Source: Hyphomicrobiales bacterium
GTDB taxonomy: Bacteria; Pseudomonadota; Alphaproteobacteria; Rhizobiales; Rhizobiaceae
Direction: 5' to 3'
DNA: 64,000 nucleotides
Assembly: GCA_900472295.1 (NCBI GenBank)
Contig: UCIA01000023.1
Coordinates: forward strand, 176,522 to 240,521
Part shown: positions 1 through 9,040 of the stretch, in pieces
How the letters are laid out: each line of letters opens with the position of its first letter
How positions within the stretch are numbered: the first letter of the stretch is position 1
Notes under the pieces: model-generated
What the model was told of the DNA's origin: nothing
The model's input: the letters and a program-made list of their open reading frames with translations, nothing else
Database searches by the model: none
Program-made: the position numbers and the translations under genes

Positions 1-402
1 TACAGCTGCGAATCCAGCGCCGCCATCCCGATGCAATGGCAGCGCTTCGGCCCCTATATCGGCAACATTCCGGGTGAGACCGGCGACGTCGCCTATGGCG
101 TCTGCGTCAACGGCGACGATGCCGGCAATTTCGACTACATCGCCGGTGTCGAAGTCTCGGATTTCTCCGACCTGCCGAAGGAGCTTTCCCGCGTGCGGGT
201 GCCGGCGCAGAGATACGCGGTCTTCACCCATGCCGAGCACATCTCGACCATCCGCCGCACCGTCAACACGATCTGGAACAAATGGCTTCCGGCCTCGGGG
301 TACGAGATCGCGGACGGCCCGGAATTCGAACGCTACGGCCCCGAATTCGACCCGCGCAGCGGCAATGGCGGGCTGGAGATCTGGATCCCGATCAAAGCGT
401 GA
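1..402 (+). CDS. GyrI/AraC effector-binding-domain protein, C-terminal part
   Basis: The reading frame is open from the first base of the window, so the gene is cut at its 5' end; the ATG at 31 is internal. The visible 133 residues resemble the C-terminal half of the effector-binding fold of AraC-type regulators and GyrI-like proteins: a stretch around VCVNGDDAGNFDYIAGVEV, then RVPAQRYAVFTHAEHI, and a closing EFDPRSGNGGLEIWIPIK, which is the usual end of these small-ligand binding domains. Whether an N-terminal HTH domain precedes it cannot be seen. It ends seven bases before the stop of the convergent MarR-GNAT gene. The family assignment is good; the ligand is unknown. Confidence 0.7.
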   Translation, partial: YSCESSAAIPMQWQRFGPYIGNIPGETGDVAYGVCVNGDDAGNFDYIAGVEVSDFSDLPKELSRVRVPAQRYAVFTHAEHISTIRRTVNTIWNKWLPASGYEIADGPEFERYGPEFDPRSGNGGLEIWIPIKA

Positions 403-408
403 AAGCCG

Positions 409-1338
409 CTACAACTCCAGGTTCCAGTTCTGACCGACGAGGTCCTTGCCGAAGGCATGGTGGCGCTCTTCGTCCACCAGCTTGAAGCCTGCTGCCTCAT
501 AGATGTGACGGGCGGCGGTAAGGATGTCGTTGGTCCAAAGGGTCATCGTCTTATATCCCTTGGCGCGGGCGAAGCCGATGCACTCCTCGACCAGCCGTTT
601 GCCGATGCCGAGGCCGCGCGCCGAAGGCTCGACATAGAGCAGGCGCAGTTTTGCCACCTCGTCGGATTTGCGCACGACGAAGACCGAGCCGACCACTTCC
701 CCTTGAAGTTCGGCGATCCAGCTGCGCTCCCATTTGGCATCGAAGGATTTTACGAAGGCGCTGAGGATTTCGGCGACCAGCGCCTCGTAGGTTTCGTCCC
801 AGCCATATTCCTGCGCGTAGAGCATGCCCTGGCGCCGGACGATCCAGCCGATATCGCCAACCTGCAAAGGCCGCAGCATGTAGGGGACCTTGGACTCGGC
901 GCCCTCATCCAGGAGCTGCTGCACCGTCTGCATCGCCTTGACCAGCCGGTCCTGTTCGGCCGCCGGAAGCCGCTCCAGCAAGGCCGCGACCTGGTCGTGC
1001 GAACCCCGGTTCAGCGGCGCGAAAGCCTGCCGCCCCGCCGGCGTCAGCGTGATCGACGACTGCCGCGCATCCGATGCCAGCGCCGTTCGCGAAATCAGCT
1101 GCAGGTGCTCGAACTTCTTCAGGAGCCTGCTGACATAGCCGGCATCGAGGCCGAGATCGCGGATGAGATCGCTGGCGGTCAGGCCATCGCGATGCGCCAG
1201 TTCATAGAGCACCCGCGCCTCGGTCAGCGAGAAGGCGCTTTTCAGCAGGCCTTCGTCGAGCAGGCCGATCTGGCGGGTGTAGAAGCGGTTGAAGGCCCGC
1301 ACCGCGTCGATGCGTTCCTTGCCGGGATGGATCGTCAT
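409..1338 (-). CDS. Fused MarR regulator / GNAT N-acetyltransferase
   Basis: A 309-residue two-domain protein. Residues about 10-140 are a MarR winged helix (LTEARVLYELAHRDGLTASD, then AGYVSRLLKKFEHLQLISR and the wing SDARQSSITLTPAGR). Residues about 155-305 are a GNAT acetyltransferase with the acetyl-CoA loop SARGLGIGKRLVEECIGFAR and the strand TMTLWTNDILTAARHIYEAAGF. Such fusions are known in many bacteria; the enzyme part probably acetylates a small molecule or amine, and the DNA-binding part probably represses its own gene. The start at 1338 is chosen over an ATG at 1365 because it has AGGAG seven bases upstream and removes a non-conserved leader. A perfect TTGACT/AGTCAA palindrome lies 36-48 bases upstream of the start. 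Confidence 0.85.
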   Translation of the reverse strand: MTIHPGKERIDAVRAFNRFYTRQIGLLDEGLLKSAFSLTEARVLYELAHRDGLTASDLIRDLGLDAGYVSRLLKKFEHLQLISRTALASDARQSSITLTPAGRQAFAPLNRGSHDQVAALLERLPAAEQDRLVKAMQTVQQLLDEGAESKVPYMLRPLQVGDIGWIVRRQGMLYAQEYGWDETYEALVAEILSAFVKSFDAKWERSWIAELQGEVVGSVFVVRKSDEVAKLRLLYVEPSARGLGIGKRLVEECIGFARAKGYKTMTLWTNDILTAARHIYEAAGFKLVDEERHHAFGKDLVGQNWNLEL

Positions 1339-1370
1339 GGCATTCTCCTGCCCCAGGACGATCAATCATT

Positions 1371-1389
1371 TATTTGACTAAGTCAACTA
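1371..1389. promoter_or_regulatory. Palindromic MarR-type operator
   Basis: TTGACT-A-AGTCAA (1374-1386) is a perfect 6-1-6 inverted repeat, extended by two matching bases on each side past one mismatch. It lies just upstream of the MarR-GNAT start, where an autorepressor site is expected. The link to that protein is inferred from position and symmetry. Confidence 0.5.
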
Positions 1390-1432
1390 TGTGCCTAAGT
1401 CTTCACGCCATCGTGTCTCGAATGCCTTTCCG

Positions 1433-2617
1433 TCAGGCAATGGCGCGGCGCCGCGCGATCAGGACGAACAGGCCGAGCAGCACGACGCTGGCCGCCGCAC
1501 TGACGGCGGCAAATTCCGGCACCGGCCGAAAATCCGCGCCGTCGATGAGCAGCGACGCCGCGATCGGTCCGATGGCCAGGCCGAAGAGCTGGGCCGCGGG
1601 CACCAGAAGCACGGCCGTGCGCGTCTCGTCAGCCGTGATCGCCAGGCGGATCTGATAGGGCACGATGAACAGAAGAATGAAGCCCATGACCAGGGAGGCC
1701 GCCCAGAAAATCCCCAGGCCAGGGCTGCTGGCGAGCACCGCGGAACAGGCGAAGGCGACGACGCCGATCGCCGCTATAGCGAAGCGGTAGTCGATGCGCG
1801 CCTCGAAGACGGTTGCCGTCAGCGCGCCCAGGACCTGGACCGCGAGGCTGGCGGAAACGATCAGGCCGACGGTGCGCCCGTCAATGCCATATTGCGCGCC
1901 GAGCGGCTCGAGAAAGGCCCAGACCGATCCAAAAAACATGAAGTAGCAGAAGACGCACAAAAGAGCGGTGATCGAAGGCACGGTCAGCACATTGCCGAAA
2001 TTCTCCTCCTTCGGCAGTTCGGCATAGTTGTCCGGGACGATGAAGGCGACTGCGACCGAAGCGACGCAGACGACGGCAAGGACAATGAAGCCGCCAGCCG
2101 ACCCGGCCGCCGGGATGACGTAAAGCGCCAGCAAGAGCGCCAGCGCACATTGCGCCAGGGTCTGGAGGGTGACGAAGAAGCCGCCGATGCGCTCGGCGCG
2201 GCGCGAACGGGCAATCAGCTCGGTGGCGACCGCCACCAGCCCGCCTTCGGCTAGGCCGGCGACAGTGCGCGCGGCAATCAGCGACGTCGAGGTCAGCGCA
2301 TGGGCGGTCGCATAGTTTGCCACCGCCAGCAGGATCAAAAGGATGGCACTTTTCCAGCGCATATTGTGGGCGGACAGCAGCATCGCGATGACCGCCGAGC
2401 CTATGCCGATCGCAATCATTTCTGCCGTAGCGACCAGAGCGAGTTCGTCGCCGCTGACATGCCCTTCCGTATAGAGCGCGCCAAGCAGCAACGGCTGCAG
2501 CCCTAGGATAAGCAGGCCGACCGACCCGATCCACAATGCCGAGGCAAGCTGCGCACCGGTCGGGTTGCCGACCAGCCAATCGCCGTTGCCGGCATCGACC
2601 TTACCAGTTGAAGTCAC
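1433..2617 (-). CDS. MFS transporter (drug/metabolite exporter type)
   Basis: A 394-residue, strongly hydrophobic protein with about twelve predicted membrane segments, of the major facilitator superfamily. The motif-like ARTVAGLAEGGLVAVATELIAR after the fourth segment, and RRAERIGGFF in the cytoplasmic loop, fit MFS efflux proteins or sugar/aromatic transporters; the substrate is not evident. I place the start at a GTG (2617), because GGGAGG lies six bases upstream and translation from the ATG at 2674 would add an unusual hydrophilic leader. It is divergent from a TetR gene at 2762 with a perfect inverted repeat between them, so TetR-controlled export induced by a small molecule is likely. 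Confidence 0.8.
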   Translation of the reverse strand: MTSTGKVDAGNGDWLVGNPTGAQLASALWIGSVGLLILGLQPLLLGALYTEGHVSGDELALVATAEMIAIGIGSAVIAMLLSAHNMRWKSAILLILLAVANYATAHALTSTSLIAARTVAGLAEGGLVAVATELIARSRRAERIGGFFVTLQTLAQCALALLLALYVIPAAGSAGGFIVLAVVCVASVAVAFIVPDNYAELPKEENFGNVLTVPSITALLCVFCYFMFFGSVWAFLEPLGAQYGIDGRTVGLIVSASLAVQVLGALTATVFEARIDYRFAIAAIGVVAFACSAVLASSPGLGIFWAASLVMGFILLFIVPYQIRLAITADETRTAVLLVPAAQLFGLAIGPIAASLLIDGADFRPVPEFAAVSAAASVVLLGLFVLIARRRAIA

Positions 2618-2656
2618 CAGGCGCCTCCCAACGTCCCTTGCCCAACGGCAAAAAAA

Positions 2657-2671
2657 CTGACAATCTGTCAG
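2657..2671. promoter_or_regulatory. Inverted repeat between MFS and TetR genes
   Basis: CTGACA-ATC-TGTCAG is a perfect 6-3-6 inverted repeat in the 144-base divergent control region. Position and symmetry suggest an operator for the adjacent TetR protein, covering the promoter of the MFS gene. Confidence 0.45.
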
Positions 2672-2761
2672 CATTTAGAAACTGATACTCGATCATATTC
2701 GTTTGTCAATCACTAGTAAGGCTTGGGATTGATTGGTTCTGGTGGTCGAGAGGGTGGCGGG

Positions 2762-3388
2762 ATGAAGGAAGCGATGAGAACGGCGACCGAGCCCAGGCGA
2801 AGGCCAAAGCAGGAGCGCAGCCGCGAGCGCATCGACGCCATCCTGTCGACGACGATGCGGCTGATCGGCGAAAAGGGTATCGATGCCGTCACCATGAAGG
2901 AGGTGGGGGCTCAGGCCGGCGGGCCGATCGCCACCGTCTATCACTACTTCCCCAACAAGTCGGCGATCCTGGCGATGCTCTACGAGCGCTTCTCCGAAGT
3001 GAGCCGCGCCCGGCTTGCCGCAATCGTTGCCGACATTGGCGGGCTGGACGACGTCATTGCCGCCGCCGACCGGCTGCTCGACGATTACTATGAACGTGTC
3101 GCCGGCGACCCGGCCATCCAGGACCTGCAGAACGCCATCCAGGCCGACAAGGCGCTGCAGAATCTCGACATCGCCGAAACCCGGCGCCAGGCGACGATGT
3201 TCTGCGACCATGTCGGCCCCTTTCTCGCGCCGGAGCGACGCGATGAGTTCGGCCGTATGGTTTTCCTGATCTTCCAGCTGGCCGGCGGCGTCGTGCGCAT
3301 GGCGCTGACCCAGGACGAAACCGAGAGCCGCCATACGATCGAGGACTACCGGTCGATCATCCATACGCAGCTGGGGCTGTTTTTGTAG
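2762..3388 (+). CDS. TetR/AcrR family regulator
   Basis: 208 residues. The N-terminal HTH is clear: RSRERIDAILSTTMRLIGEKG, AVTMKEVGAQAG, then the recognition part TVYHYFPNKSAILAMLYERF. The C-terminal ligand domain (about 75-205) ends in FGRMVFLIFQLAGGVVRMAL, a common helical pattern of TetR dimer interfaces. Of two close ATGs (2762 and 2774) the first follows a purine-rich GAGAGGGTGGCGGG and the second follows AAGGA; either is possible. It is divergent from the MFS gene, which is its likely target. Confidence 0.85.
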   Translation: MKEAMRTATEPRRRPKQERSRERIDAILSTTMRLIGEKGIDAVTMKEVGAQAGGPIATVYHYFPNKSAILAMLYERFSEVSRARLAAIVADIGGLDDVIAAADRLLDDYYERVAGDPAIQDLQNAIQADKALQNLDIAETRRQATMFCDHVGPFLAPERRDEFGRMVFLIFQLAGGVVRMALTQDETESRHTIEDYRSIIHTQLGLFL

Positions 3389-3453
3389 CGCGGAGTCTGT
3401 CAAACCGCTCCCGTCCCTGCTCCCGTGCATGACGGCGCAGTCCAGCGGCCGGC

Positions 3454-4305
3454 CTATCGCGTCCCGCGCATAATACCCTCGAAACCGTCGGCCAGATGGG
3501 CAGCGCCGGCGGCGAACATCTTCACCAGATTTTTGGGTCGGCCAGGCGTCTTGTTGGCGTCGAGCAGGATGGCCCTGCCCTCATGCATGACGAAATCGAA
3601 TTTTCCGTAGTCGAAGCCGAGTTCGCGGCGCCGCTCGCGCATTTCGTCGGGAACAGGGACGGGCTCGCGTCGGATCGTTTCGGATGCCTTGACCAGGCTG
3701 TTTGGCGAGACGTAGCGGGTGCAACGCTCGCGCTCGCCGCAAAACACCCAGAACCGCATCGCGAAGCCATCGGGCTCCCGTTCGGGAATGAACTTTTCCA
3801 CGACCAGATCGTCGTGCCCGAAGACGCCATCCGGGACGTCGCCAAGCGACCCGTAGACCTGATAGGGCTGCAGGATCGGCATATCAGGAAAAGGCGGCTG
3901 CTTGCCCGCACGTCTGGATCGCCGGTTGAGGAACGTCTCCGGAATACCCTGATTGTTGAGATTGGTCTTGACGATGACTGGTCCCTGCCAGGCGTCGCCG
4001 TCCGTTACCAACGCGCCGCTGACCCGTCGCTTGGAGATATCGGCTGTTGCGAGATTGAGACAGAATGGAAAGCCCCTGGCATAGTCGAGATAGTCTGCCG
4101 GCGTGACCGTCGCATCGACATGCAGAACCGCTATGTCGGCACTGTGCGCCATGGCCGGGCCTTGCTGAACCCGGACCGAATGGCCGCGCCTTTTCAGTTC
4201 TTCGAGAACATCGAAAAGCATGTAGGGGCTCGACCTGCGCAGCAAGACGTTGCGGCCGCTCTGGAACCGATCGTGTTCATGCGTTACGACAACAATACGT
4301 GCCAC
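3454..4305 (-). CDS. ATP-grasp-like protein of unknown substrate
   Basis: 283 residues with the shape of a RimK/glutathione-synthetase-like ATP-grasp enzyme. The N-terminal part (MARIVVVTHEHDRF through ELKRRGHSVRV) looks like the pre-ATP-grasp Rossmann-like domain. The middle holds the nucleotide-binding strands (GPVIVKTNLNNQG, LVVEKFIPE), and the C-terminus carries DFVMHEGRAILLDANKTPG, whose D...N pair fits the metal ligands of the family. ATP-grasp enzymes join a carboxylate to an amine or thiol through an acyl phosphate; the partner molecule cannot be read here. It is divergent (84-base gap) from a methyltransferase, which may act on the same product. Confidence 0.6.
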   Translation of the reverse strand: MARIVVVTHEHDRFQSGRNVLLRRSSPYMLFDVLEELKRRGHSVRVQQGPAMAHSADIAVLHVDATVTPADYLDYARGFPFCLNLATADISKRRVSGALVTDGDAWQGPVIVKTNLNNQGIPETFLNRRSRRAGKQPPFPDMPILQPYQVYGSLGDVPDGVFGHDDLVVEKFIPEREPDGFAMRFWVFCGERERCTRYVSPNSLVKASETIRREPVPVPDEMRERRRELGFDYGKFDFVMHEGRAILLDANKTPGRPKNLVKMFAAGAAHLADGFEGIMRGTR

Positions 4306-4389
4306 AGACTGCCTTTTGATTTCTCACAGTTTTCTATTAAGCGGCTGTGAGCACCAAAAGCCAGAAGTCACGGACTCTGCAAAGGCAGC

Positions 4390-5187
4390 ATGACAGATCA
4401 TTGGGACAATTATCACCGTCACTGGAGGCTTCTCGACGCGCCGCTTTGGCCGACGCCGGAAACCGTCGATGTATTCGAACGCGAACTTGATCTGGCGAAC
4501 GCCGACATCCTGCTTCTGGGCGTGACGCCGGAACTCGCCGTGCTCGGCAGATCGATGCTGGCAATCGACCAATCGGCGACGATGATTTCGGGCGTCTGGG
4601 CCGGCGACAATGCCTCGCGCAGGGCTATGGCGGGAAACTGGCTGGATTTGCCCGTTGCCAGTGCCGGCACCGAGGCCGTCATTGGCGATGGCTGTCTGTC
4701 GGCCGTCGCCTCGAAGTCGGCACGCAATCGCCTGCATGGCGAAATCGCCAGGGTGCTGAAGCCCGGCGGGCGGGCCGCGATCCGCGTTTTCGCCGCCCCG
4801 GAAACGACCGAGGACATGGCTGAAATCGAAGCCCAGGTGCTGGCCGGCGCAATCGAGAATTTCCACGCGCTCAAATGGCGGATCGCCATGGCGTGCACCG
4901 CGGACGGCCAGGATTTCGCGATCAAGGTGCAGGCGATCCGCGACACGTTCGACAGACTGTTCCCCGACCGCGAGGCGCTTGCCGCGCGGACGGGATGGAG
5001 CATCGCTTCGATCAACACAATCGACGTCTACGCAGGCTCCGACACAAGCTACAGCTTCGCGACGCTGGCCGTTCTGGTCGACGAGGCGAACGGCTGGTTC
5101 GATGAAGTACGCGTCGTGCCGAGCGGCTCCTATCCGCTGGCGGAGCGATGCCCGTTGCTGGTGCTTCGATCGCCGAGGCGCTTGTAG
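4390..5187 (+). CDS. Class I SAM-dependent methyltransferase-like protein
   Basis: 265 residues. The strand ADILLLGVTPELAVLG occupies the place of the SAM-binding glycine-rich loop (motif I), followed by a second strand ending AIDQSATMI (acidic residue for SAM ribose) and a motif near RVLKPGGRAAIRVF, which is the typical post-motif 'LKPGG' of class I enzymes. The C-terminal 100 residues are family-specific and unrecognised. The gene is divergent from the ATP-grasp gene. The methyl acceptor is unknown. Confidence 0.65.
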   Translation: MTDHWDNYHRHWRLLDAPLWPTPETVDVFERELDLANADILLLGVTPELAVLGRSMLAIDQSATMISGVWAGDNASRRAMAGNWLDLPVASAGTEAVIGDGCLSAVASKSARNRLHGEIARVLKPGGRAAIRVFAAPETTEDMAEIEAQVLAGAIENFHALKWRIAMACTADGQDFAIKVQAIRDTFDRLFPDREALAARTGWSIASINTIDVYAGSDTSYSFATLAVLVDEANGWFDEVRVVPSGSYPLAERCPLLVLRSPRRL

Positions 5188-5338
5188 GATTTTTGCAGGG
5201 GCGCTGTGCCGGATGGCAATCGGTTGGCTCCGATCAACAGGACAGCATTCGAGCGGCAGTTCGGGCGGCAACCCTTATTTTGCGGAACCGCGCGGCTGAG
5301 TTGGAATAATTTCCCGTGATTGCCCCTTCCCGCGCGCC

Positions 5339-5367
5339 TTGACTCTCGCAAGCCACGCGCCTATTTC
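5339..5367 (+). promoter_or_regulatory. groESL promoter (-35/-10)
   Basis: TTGACT at 5339-5344 and TATTTC at 5362-5367 are separated by 17 bases, which fits a sigma-70-like promoter. It stands just before the CIRCE element, the usual arrangement for HrcA-controlled groE operons. Confidence 0.55.
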
Positions 5368-5376
5368 AGCGCCACG

Positions 5377-5403
5377 TTAGCACTCGCCATTGGTGAGTGC
5401 TAA
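5377..5403. promoter_or_regulatory. CIRCE element (HrcA operator)
   Basis: TTAGCACTC-N9-GAGTGCTAA is an exact match to the CIRCE consensus. HrcA repressor, whose activity is maintained by GroEL, binds this site, so the downstream groESL operon should be derepressed on heat shock. Confidence 0.95.
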
Positions 5404-5464
5404 CTCAACTCCGGCTCCGCCGGATCGAGGAACTATTCTCACCGTTCTCATCGAGGAAGAAAAA

Positions 5465-5761
5465 ATGGCAAAGTCGAAGTTCCGCCCGCTTCATGACCGC
5501 GTGGTCGTACGCCGGGTCGAATCCGAATCCAAGACCGCCGGCGGGATCATCATCCCGGATACGGCAAAGGAAAAGCCGCAGGAAGGCGAGATCATCGCCG
5601 TCGGTTCCGGCGCTCGCGACGAAGCTGGCAAGCTGGTTCCCCTGGACGTCAAGGCTGGCGACCGCATCCTGTTCGGCAAGTGGTCGGGCACCGAAGTCAA
5701 GCTCAATGGCGAAGACCTTCTGATCATGAAGGAATCCGACATTATGGGCATCATCGGCTGA
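5465..5761 (+). CDS. groS: Co-chaperonin GroES
   Basis: 98 residues, full length for the heptameric lid of the GroEL chamber. Seen: FRPLHDRVVVRRVESESKTA at the N-terminus, the mobile loop KTAGGIIIPDTAKEKP, and the closing GEDLLIMKESDIMGII. It binds the apical domains of GroEL and drives the ATP-dependent folding cycle in the cytoplasm. The start at 5465 follows GAGGAAG and gives the standard MAKSKFRPL end; the ATG at 5390 lies inside CIRCE and is not used. First gene of the groESL operon. Confidence 0.97.
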   Translation: MAKSKFRPLHDRVVVRRVESESKTAGGIIIPDTAKEKPQEGEIIAVGSGARDEAGKLVPLDVKAGDRILFGKWSGTEVKLNGEDLLIMKESDIMGIIG

Positions 5762-5823
5762 TTATCGGCCTCCTCATCAACTGAATTTTCGGGCTCTTCC
5801 CGAGCCCCTGCCAGGAGCTAAAA

Positions 5824-7479
<1,656 letters not shown>

Positions 7480-7508
7480 TCCACGCTTCCATCTGCTTTC
7501 AGATACCG

Positions 7509-7536
7509 AAAGGGCGGCAGCGATGCCGCCCTTTTT
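7509..7536 (+). terminator. Rho-independent terminator of groESL
   Basis: GGGCGGCA-GCGA-TGCCGCCC stem (7512-7531) followed by TTTTT; it begins 32 bases after the groEL stop. Confidence 0.9.
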
Positions 7537-7772
7537 GGTTGTTCACGTCAGTGTTCATTCCGTGCCCGGCGCCGACGTTCCCAGCCCGCTTGCAGGGAAA
7601 TTGCGAACAGGGGCCAATGTGTTGCAAAGGGCAAAATTCAGCGCCGCCGCAGCCAACAACCTGCAACTACAAAGTTAGTAAAATAGATTATTTTACAAAC
7701 ATCTACATCCAATATTTAATATATTATTTATTTGCTCCCATGAGAATGGCTTCAATTGATATGGGGGCATCG

Positions 7773-8336
7773 ATGAACCTTCTGTTTGGATTTTCCGGAC
7801 GAGTCGGGCGCGGAGGATGGTGGCTGGGCCAGTTGGCGATCGTCCTCTTATGGGTATTGGTCATCGCAATATTTGCCCTTTTTGCAAAGATCGCCGACCC
7901 TTCCGTGGCTCACAGGCCAGGAGAACTTTCTCAGGGCGGGGTCAGCGTGGCCGTAGCGTTGTTTGCAGGCATTATCCTATCTTGCTGGATAAATTTTGCC
8001 ACGACAATCAAGCGCTACCATGACCGAGACAAATCAGGTGCATGGTGTCTGATGTTATTTGTGCCCTTTATCGGTGGAATTTGGGTGCTCATCGAGTGCG
8101 GCTTTTTGCGTGGCTCACCGGGTGGAAATGGATATGGGCCGGCCGGAGGCGAAATCAGTGAGCGCGAGATATACGAGACATTCGGCGAAATCGACGAAAA
8201 GATCGCTCGCATGAAGGCCGAGCGCTCAGGTCAACGACCAGCCGTTTCAACGGTTTCGGCTTCGCGCGAGCCGTCCGCGAGTGCGCCCGTAAGGCGACCC
8301 GCGGCCCCAACCGGCTTTGGCCGGCGCGGTCTGTAA
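7773..8336 (+). CDS. DUF805 membrane protein, probably acquired
   Basis: 187 residues from the ATG at 7773. DUF805 features are present: an aromatic start (LLFGFSGRVGRGGWWLG), hydrophobic segments around residues 20-40, 60-80 and 95-115, and the conserved KRYHDRDKSGAW between segments. The C-terminal 70 residues are polar, with a short charged helix and a Pro/Ala-rich end. The family is common in the inner membrane and its role is unknown. The start at 7773 matches the family's N-terminus and follows GGGGG; earlier ATGs would add an AT-rich leader. The DNA from about 7670 to 8200 is visibly more AT-rich than its neighbours, and the gene sits between groEL and a duplicated groEL tail, so horizontal insertion is likely. 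Confidence 0.75.
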   Translation: MNLLFGFSGRVGRGGWWLGQLAIVLLWVLVIAIFALFAKIADPSVAHRPGELSQGGVSVAVALFAGIILSCWINFATTIKRYHDRDKSGAWCLMLFVPFIGGIWVLIECGFLRGSPGGNGYGPAGGEISEREIYETFGEIDEKIARMKAERSGQRPAVSTVSASREPSASAPVRRPAAPTGFGRRGL

Positions 8337-8350
8337 AGACAGCGATCACG

Positions 8351-8385
8351 ACATGGGCGGCGGCATGGGCGGGATGGATTCATAA
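8351..8385 (+). pseudogene. Relic of a groEL 3' end
   Basis: Reads MGGGMGGMDS-stop (from 8353), with the following bases TAATCC also matching the groEL stop context at 7477-7482. This is the Gly-Met tail of a chaperonin with no gene in front of it. It marks the right end of the inserted DUF805 segment and is followed by its own terminator. Confidence 0.7.
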
Positions 8386-8409
8386 TCCGGTCGATCTCGC
8401 TGAACTTAC

Positions 8410-8443
8410 AGAAAGGGCGCCCAAGGGCGCCCTTTCTGTTTCT
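8410..8443 (+). terminator. Strong hairpin terminator
   Basis: AGAAAGGGCGCCC-AA-GGGCGCCCTTTCT is a perfect 13-base stem, followed by a short T-rich stretch. It probably was the terminator of the groEL copy whose tail lies just upstream; it can also stop transcription of the convergent glyoxalase-like gene. Confidence 0.8.
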
Positions 8444-8458
8444 GGTCGGCAGAGTGCC

Positions 8459-8917
8459 TCAGACGACCTCAGCGAGTTCGATCAGATTGCCGAAGGGGTC
8501 GGCGAAGAAGGCCAGCTTGCGGCTGATATCGTCGAGCTTGAACGGCTCGGTGACGATGGCGACGCCGCGCTTGCGCAGTTCGGCCACGGTCGCTTCGATG
8601 TCGTCGACGTTGATGCAGAAGTGATGATAGCCGGCATAGCGCAGGCTATCGCCAAGATCCTTGTAGGCCGGCGCATCGATCGGCAGCGGATCGCCGCCGC
8701 CCAGCAGTTCGATCATGAAATGATCGTCATTGGCCGGAGCGAGATAGGCGAGTTGCTCATCGGCGAACGGCCATTCGTGAACCACGCGGAAGTCGAGCTT
8801 GTCGACATACCAGCTCTTGGCAACCTCATAGTCGGCGACGCGCAGCGCCACGTGATGACCGCGCATATTGGCAAAAACCGAGGCTGTGTTTTTCGCAGGG
8901 ATCGGGAAGTCAGTCAT
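8459..8917 (-). CDS. VOC/glyoxalase-family protein
   Basis: 152 residues in the vicinal-oxygen-chelate fold: two beta-alpha-beta-beta-beta halves, with RGHHVALRVADYEVAKSWYV at the start of the first, and GYHHFCINVDDIEATVAELRKRG followed by AFFADPFGNLIELAEV closing the second. His and Glu residues of these strands (HHVAL, MIELL, HHFCI, LIEL) are placed to bind a metal, as in glyoxalases and dioxygenases; the reaction is not known. The start at 8917 has AAGGAGAG upstream. Divergent from a LysR-type gene. Confidence 0.8.
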   Translation of the reverse strand: MTDFPIPAKNTASVFANMRGHHVALRVADYEVAKSWYVDKLDFRVVHEWPFADEQLAYLAPANDDHFMIELLGGGDPLPIDAPAYKDLGDSLRYAGYHHFCINVDDIEATVAELRKRGVAIVTEPFKLDDISRKLAFFADPFGNLIELAEVV

Positions 8918-9040
8918 TTCATCTCTCCTTTGGATCGTGGGCCGCTCGATGGTTCTTGCGGCGACGCGGAGAAGATGGCGCAAATCGATTGCCCCTATTA
9001 GAGTGGCAATTCTCGTGACACTCCTGAGCAGAAATCATCA

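Noticed and set aside
457..1377. Long plus-strand frame opposite the MarR-GNAT gene
   Set aside because: Arg/Gln/Asp-rich translation typical of the antisense of a GC-rich gene; the minus-strand frame has complete domains.
5390..5464. Longer GroES start at 5390
   Set aside because: It would place the first codons in CIRCE and add 25 residues not found in GroES proteins.
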